Part shown: positions 12,150-13,811 of the stretch, piece after piece
Layout: each line of letters starts with the position of its first letter
How positions within the stretch are numbered: the first letter of the stretch is position 1
Assembly: GCA_964372375.1 (NCBI GenBank)
Contig: CAYJQF010000017.1
Coordinates: 1-13,811, forward strand
DNA: 13,811 bases
Origin: SICV01 sp964372375
Lineage (GTDB): Archaea > Nanobdellota > Nanobdellia > Pacearchaeales > GW2011-AR1
Reading direction: 5' to 3'
The notes under the pieces: generated by a model
Told to the model about the DNA's origin: nothing
Databases searched by the model: none
What the model saw: only the letters and a program-made list of their open reading frames with translations
Position numbers and translations under genes: made by a program

Positions 12150-12869
12150 TTATTTCTTCTTCGCTGACTTTTCTTCTTTCTTTGCTGTTGCCAGTGTTGC
12201 AGCGGCTGGCGCTGCTGCTTTGCCTGCTACAGGTGCTGCTCCTGCTACAGGTGCTGCGGTGATTGCGGCCGCCTTTGCTGCTTCCTCTGCTGCCTTCGCT
12301 TCCTCTGCTGCCTTCAATGCCTTATCCTGCTTAGCTTTCACTTCAGCAAAATATGCTGCAAGCTCTTTCTTCTTTGTATCAGACGGTTGTACTAGTTCCT
12401 GAGCAATTTCCTTGTCATACTTGCCAGCATCAATGTCTTTTTCTATTTCTTTTGCTTCCTTATTGTCAATGAGAATGCCTAAGGAAACGCATGTTCCTAC
12501 GACTAATTTTATTCCTGCACGCAAGTCCTTGGCAAGCAATGAAGATAATTTCGTTTTAGCGATACCTACTATCTGCTCAAATGCTATATTACCAACTTTG
12601 ACTGCCTTAGAAGCACCAGAACCTTTTTCCAAGCCGAGCTCTTTCTTAAGCAATTCAGCAACGGAAGGAGAGAACACGAGGATAGTGAATGACTTTGTTT
12701 TTGCATCTACTTCAATTTCAACAGGTACATTCATGCCTTTAAATCCTGCGGTTGCGGTATTGACGTCTGCAATCACCTTGCCCAGATTGATGCCCATTGG
12801 GCCGAGAGACTGTGCTACAGCCGGCCCTGGTTTCATTGCTCCACCCTCAACAATTAACTTAACTTTCAT
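12150..12869 (-). CDS. rpl11: Large ribosomal subunit protein uL11 with long Ala/Lys-rich tail
   Basis: A 239-residue uL11, the base of the ribosomal GTPase stalk. I chose ATG 12869 (MKVKLIVEGG) over the upstream ATG at 12899 because it gives the usual N-terminus and follows AGGAG. Family signatures are K-P-G-P-A-V-A-Q-S-L-G-P-M-G-I-N (about 13-28) in the N-terminal domain and, in the RNA-binding domain, V-G-N-I-A-F-E-Q-I-V-G-I-A and G-T-C-V-S-L-G-I (near 129-136). The body ends about residue 165, the normal archaeal length. The remaining 70 or so residues are an extra helical A/K/E segment, an A-P-V-A-G repeat and a basic end, KKEEKSAKKK. The start overlaps the spt5 stop by 11 nt, so translation is coupled. 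The usual following genes for uL1 and uL10 are absent. Confidence 0.92.
   Translation of the reverse strand: MKVKLIVEGGAMKPGPAVAQSLGPMGINLGKVIADVNTATAGFKGMNVPVEIEVDAKTKSFTILVFSPSVAELLKKELGLEKGSGASKAVKVGNIAFEQIVGIAKTKLSSLLAKDLRAGIKLVVGTCVSLGILIDNKEAKEIEKDIDAGKYDKEIAQELVQPSDTKKKELAAYFAEVKAKQDKALKAAEEAKAAEEAAKAAAITAAPVAGAAPVAGKAAAPAAATLATAKKEEKSAKKK
12223..12258. repeat. 18-bp tandem duplication in the uL11 tail
   Basis: CCTGCTACAGGTGCTGCT at 12223-12240 is repeated at 12241-12258 with one change at the last base. On the coding strand it gives two copies of a six-residue unit containing A-P-V-A-G-A. The repeat keeps the reading frame. Confidence 0.9.
12280..12315. repeat. Second 18-bp tandem duplication in the uL11 tail
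   Basis: GCTTCCTCTGCTGCCTTC at 12280-12297 is repeated exactly at 12298-12315, giving two copies of the six-residue unit K-A-A-E-E-A on the coding strand. The exact match suggests a recent or homogenised duplication. Confidence 0.92.
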
Positions 12870-13329
12870 CCTGGTTCTCCTCTTCTGCCTTTTCTTCACG
12901 CCTTATAACCTTTACGTTATCAATCTTGACGGTAACTGGAATAGGCACTGATGCGCCGAGCAATGAGACAACCACTTCCCCTTTCTGCTTATCAATTCTG
13001 GTCACTTTCGCCTGCTCTTTCTTAAATGGCTCGGCAATCATCTCCACATAGTCCCCAACTTTGATATTGATATCCTCAACTTTTGGCTCGAGCATCGTCT
13101 TGATTTCCTCATACGTAATTGTCTTTCCGATAATGCCCTTTACATACGGCAAGTTGAACGCTGCCTCTTCGGCAGATTCCCGGTCGGCAGCCTCGAGAAT
13201 AATGTATCCGCGCAGGCCGTGCGGGCGGGCTGCTGCATACACTTGCAAGTTTTTCTTTTCAGCACGCAGTGCCATCATTTCAATTGCCTTATCTTCTTTG
13301 TTGGTTGAAACCTTAATGATGAAAATCAT
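12859..13329 (-). CDS. spt5: Transcription elongation factor Spt5 (NusG family)
   Basis: A 156-residue archaeal Spt5. With Spt4 it clamps RNA polymerase on DNA to aid elongation and can link polymerase to the ribosome. The NGN domain spans about residues 1-80: IFIIKVSTNKEDKAIEMM, then R-P-H-G-L-R-G-Y-I-I-L-E-A (35-47) and V-K-G-I-I-G (63-68). The KOW domain follows at about 90-145: V-G-D-Y-V-E-M-I-A-E-P-F-K-K-E-Q-A-K-V-T-R-I-D. The KOW usually reads 'G.PFKGE.A.V', so this is standard. A short charged tail ends the protein. Its stop lies 11 nt inside uL11, forming a two-gene operon. The start follows CGGAGC, and a TATA box (13390-13397) predicts a leader of about 38 nt. SecE, often encoded next to spt5, is not seen. 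Confidence 0.95.
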   Translation of the reverse strand: MIFIIKVSTNKEDKAIEMMALRAEKKNLQVYAAARPHGLRGYIILEAADRESAEEAAFNLPYVKGIIGKTITYEEIKTMLEPKVEDINIKVGDYVEMIAEPFKKEQAKVTRIDKQKGEVVVSLLGASVPIPVTVKIDNVKVIRREEKAEEENQDES

Positions 13330-13389
13330 CTGTAAGCTCCGCTACTTCCTTAGTAATGAGAAGTAGACAGATTTGGTGGGAAAAACGGC

Positions 13390-13397
13390 TTTATAAA
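13390..13397 (-). promoter_or_regulatory. TATA box of the spt5-uL11 operon
   Basis: TTTATAAA is a perfect palindrome lying 61-68 nt before ATG 13329. It predicts a leader of about 38 nt containing a GGAG ribosome binding site, so unlike most genes here this operon is probably leadered. Confidence 0.6.
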
Positions 13398-13403
13398 TAT
13401 TTC

Positions 13404-13811
13404 CTAAGAAAGCTTGTTAAGATATTCCTTAATCCGTTCAGTAATCTGGGGGATAAGGAACTTCTCTATCTTTGTTTCAAAAATTTCTGACAAGGGGGCA
13501 AACTCAGAGAGGCGGTATTTATTTTCCTGCTTATCAATGAGCATTGCATCTCTGAGGCGCTTCAGCTGCCTTCGAATATTTGATTCAGCAAGGCCTTTAG
13601 CATCTAGGGAGTTTTCTTTTCGTAATCCTTCTACGGTATCCCGTATAGTGAATGAGGAAAGCCAGATTTTCTTTTTCCTTGCTTCTTCCAAAGCTAAAAC
13701 AATATCAACCATGATGTCCCTGCTGTCTCCGGGCTGGAGCAGGCCCAAGGAGAGGCACACCTTCCGCACGAGTTCCCTGGAGGAAGCGTCATACGGTTTT
13801 TCATATTTCCG
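13404..13811 (-). CDS. Partial winged-helix protein (5' end outside window)
   Basis: The frame is open to the right edge (R-K-Y-E-K-P-Y-D-A-S-S-R-E-L before the GTG at 13769), so the true start is outside the window; about 135 residues are visible. A first helical region (ELVRKVCLSLGLL) is followed by D-S-R-D-I-M-V-D-I-V-L-A-L-E-E-A and a helix-turn-helix: S-S-F-T-I-R-D-T-V, then the recognition helix in G-L-A-E-S-N-I-R-R-Q-L-K-R-L-R-D, then a wing (M-L-I-D-K-Q-E-N-K-Y-R-L). The end is a Lys/Glu-rich helix (IFETKIEKFLIPQITERIKEYL). This suits a small DNA- or RNA-binding protein. I recall similar proteins in DPANN genomes but cannot name a function. It ends 6 nt before the spt5 TATA box. Confidence 0.75.
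   Translation of the reverse strand, partial: RKYEKPYDASSRELVRKVCLSLGLLQPGDSRDIMVDIVLALEEARKKKIWLSSFTIRDTVEGLRKENSLDAKGLAESNIRRQLKRLRDAMLIDKQENKYRLSEFAPLSEIFETKIEKFLIPQITERIKEYLNKLS

Noticed and set aside
12139..12402. Alanine-rich open frame on the plus strand opposite uL11
   Set aside because: It is the mirror of the repetitive Ala/Lys codons of the uL11 tail, has low complexity and lacks a promoter or ribosome binding site.
1..13811. CRISPR arrays, insertion sequences or integrases
   Set aside because: No regularly spaced repeats, no transposase-like protein and no duplicated tRNA end were seen. The only tandem repeats are the two 18-bp units inside uL11.

Overview
The window looks like chromosomal DNA from a DPANN archaeon, most likely Woesearchaeota or Pacearchaeota. 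It carries archaeal information-processing genes (Spt5, uL11, eL43, RpoP, prefoldin beta), archaeal SepF, an S-layer protein, prepilin-like genes and an archaeosortase-like protein. Genes are dense. Most promoters have a TTTATAAA- or TTTTTAAA-like TATA box centred about 24-27 nt upstream of the start codon, which points to mostly leaderless mRNAs. The lineage is inferred from gene types; I could not run a search.

Layout. (1) 1-1805, plus strand: three overlapping genes. The first is cut by the window edge; the next two are short type IV pilin-like membrane proteins. (2) 1874-1921: a long imperfect hairpin between convergent genes. (3) 1927-2286, minus: a small winged-helix regulator. (4) 2287-2688: no gene; an AT-rich control region, then a long, heavily folded leader for the S-layer gene. 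(5) 2689-5157, plus: S-layer protein, closed by a triple poly-T tract. (6) 5239-6454, plus: two single-pass proteins with cysteine-bearing ectodomains that may be distant paralogues. (7) 6451-9572, minus: a DedA membrane protein, an archaeosortase-like protein and a large cell-surface protein with a sortase-like C-terminal tail. (8) 9672-10052, plus: a four-helix membrane protein. (9) 10079-11587, minus: sepF, then the translation/transcription cluster eL43, an unknown gene, rpoP (45 aa) and prefoldin beta. (10) 11612-12102, minus: tRNA-Pro(UGG) followed after 9 nt by a Nudix hydrolase gene. (11) 12150-13329, minus: spt5-uL11 operon. (12) 13404-13811, minus: a winged-helix protein cut by the window edge.

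How it fits together. The left two thirds are mostly about the cell envelope: pilin-like proteins, S-layer, anchored ectodomain proteins, and a transpeptidase-like sortase beside a plausible substrate. The right third is core gene expression and cell division. The items most worth a second look are the sortase/substrate pair, the folded S-layer leader whose CCTCCT element can pair with the ribosome binding site, an eL43 that has lost all four zinc cysteines, a uL11 tail grown by 18-bp tandem duplications, and a Nudix gene that appears to depend on tRNA-Pro transcription and 3' processing.
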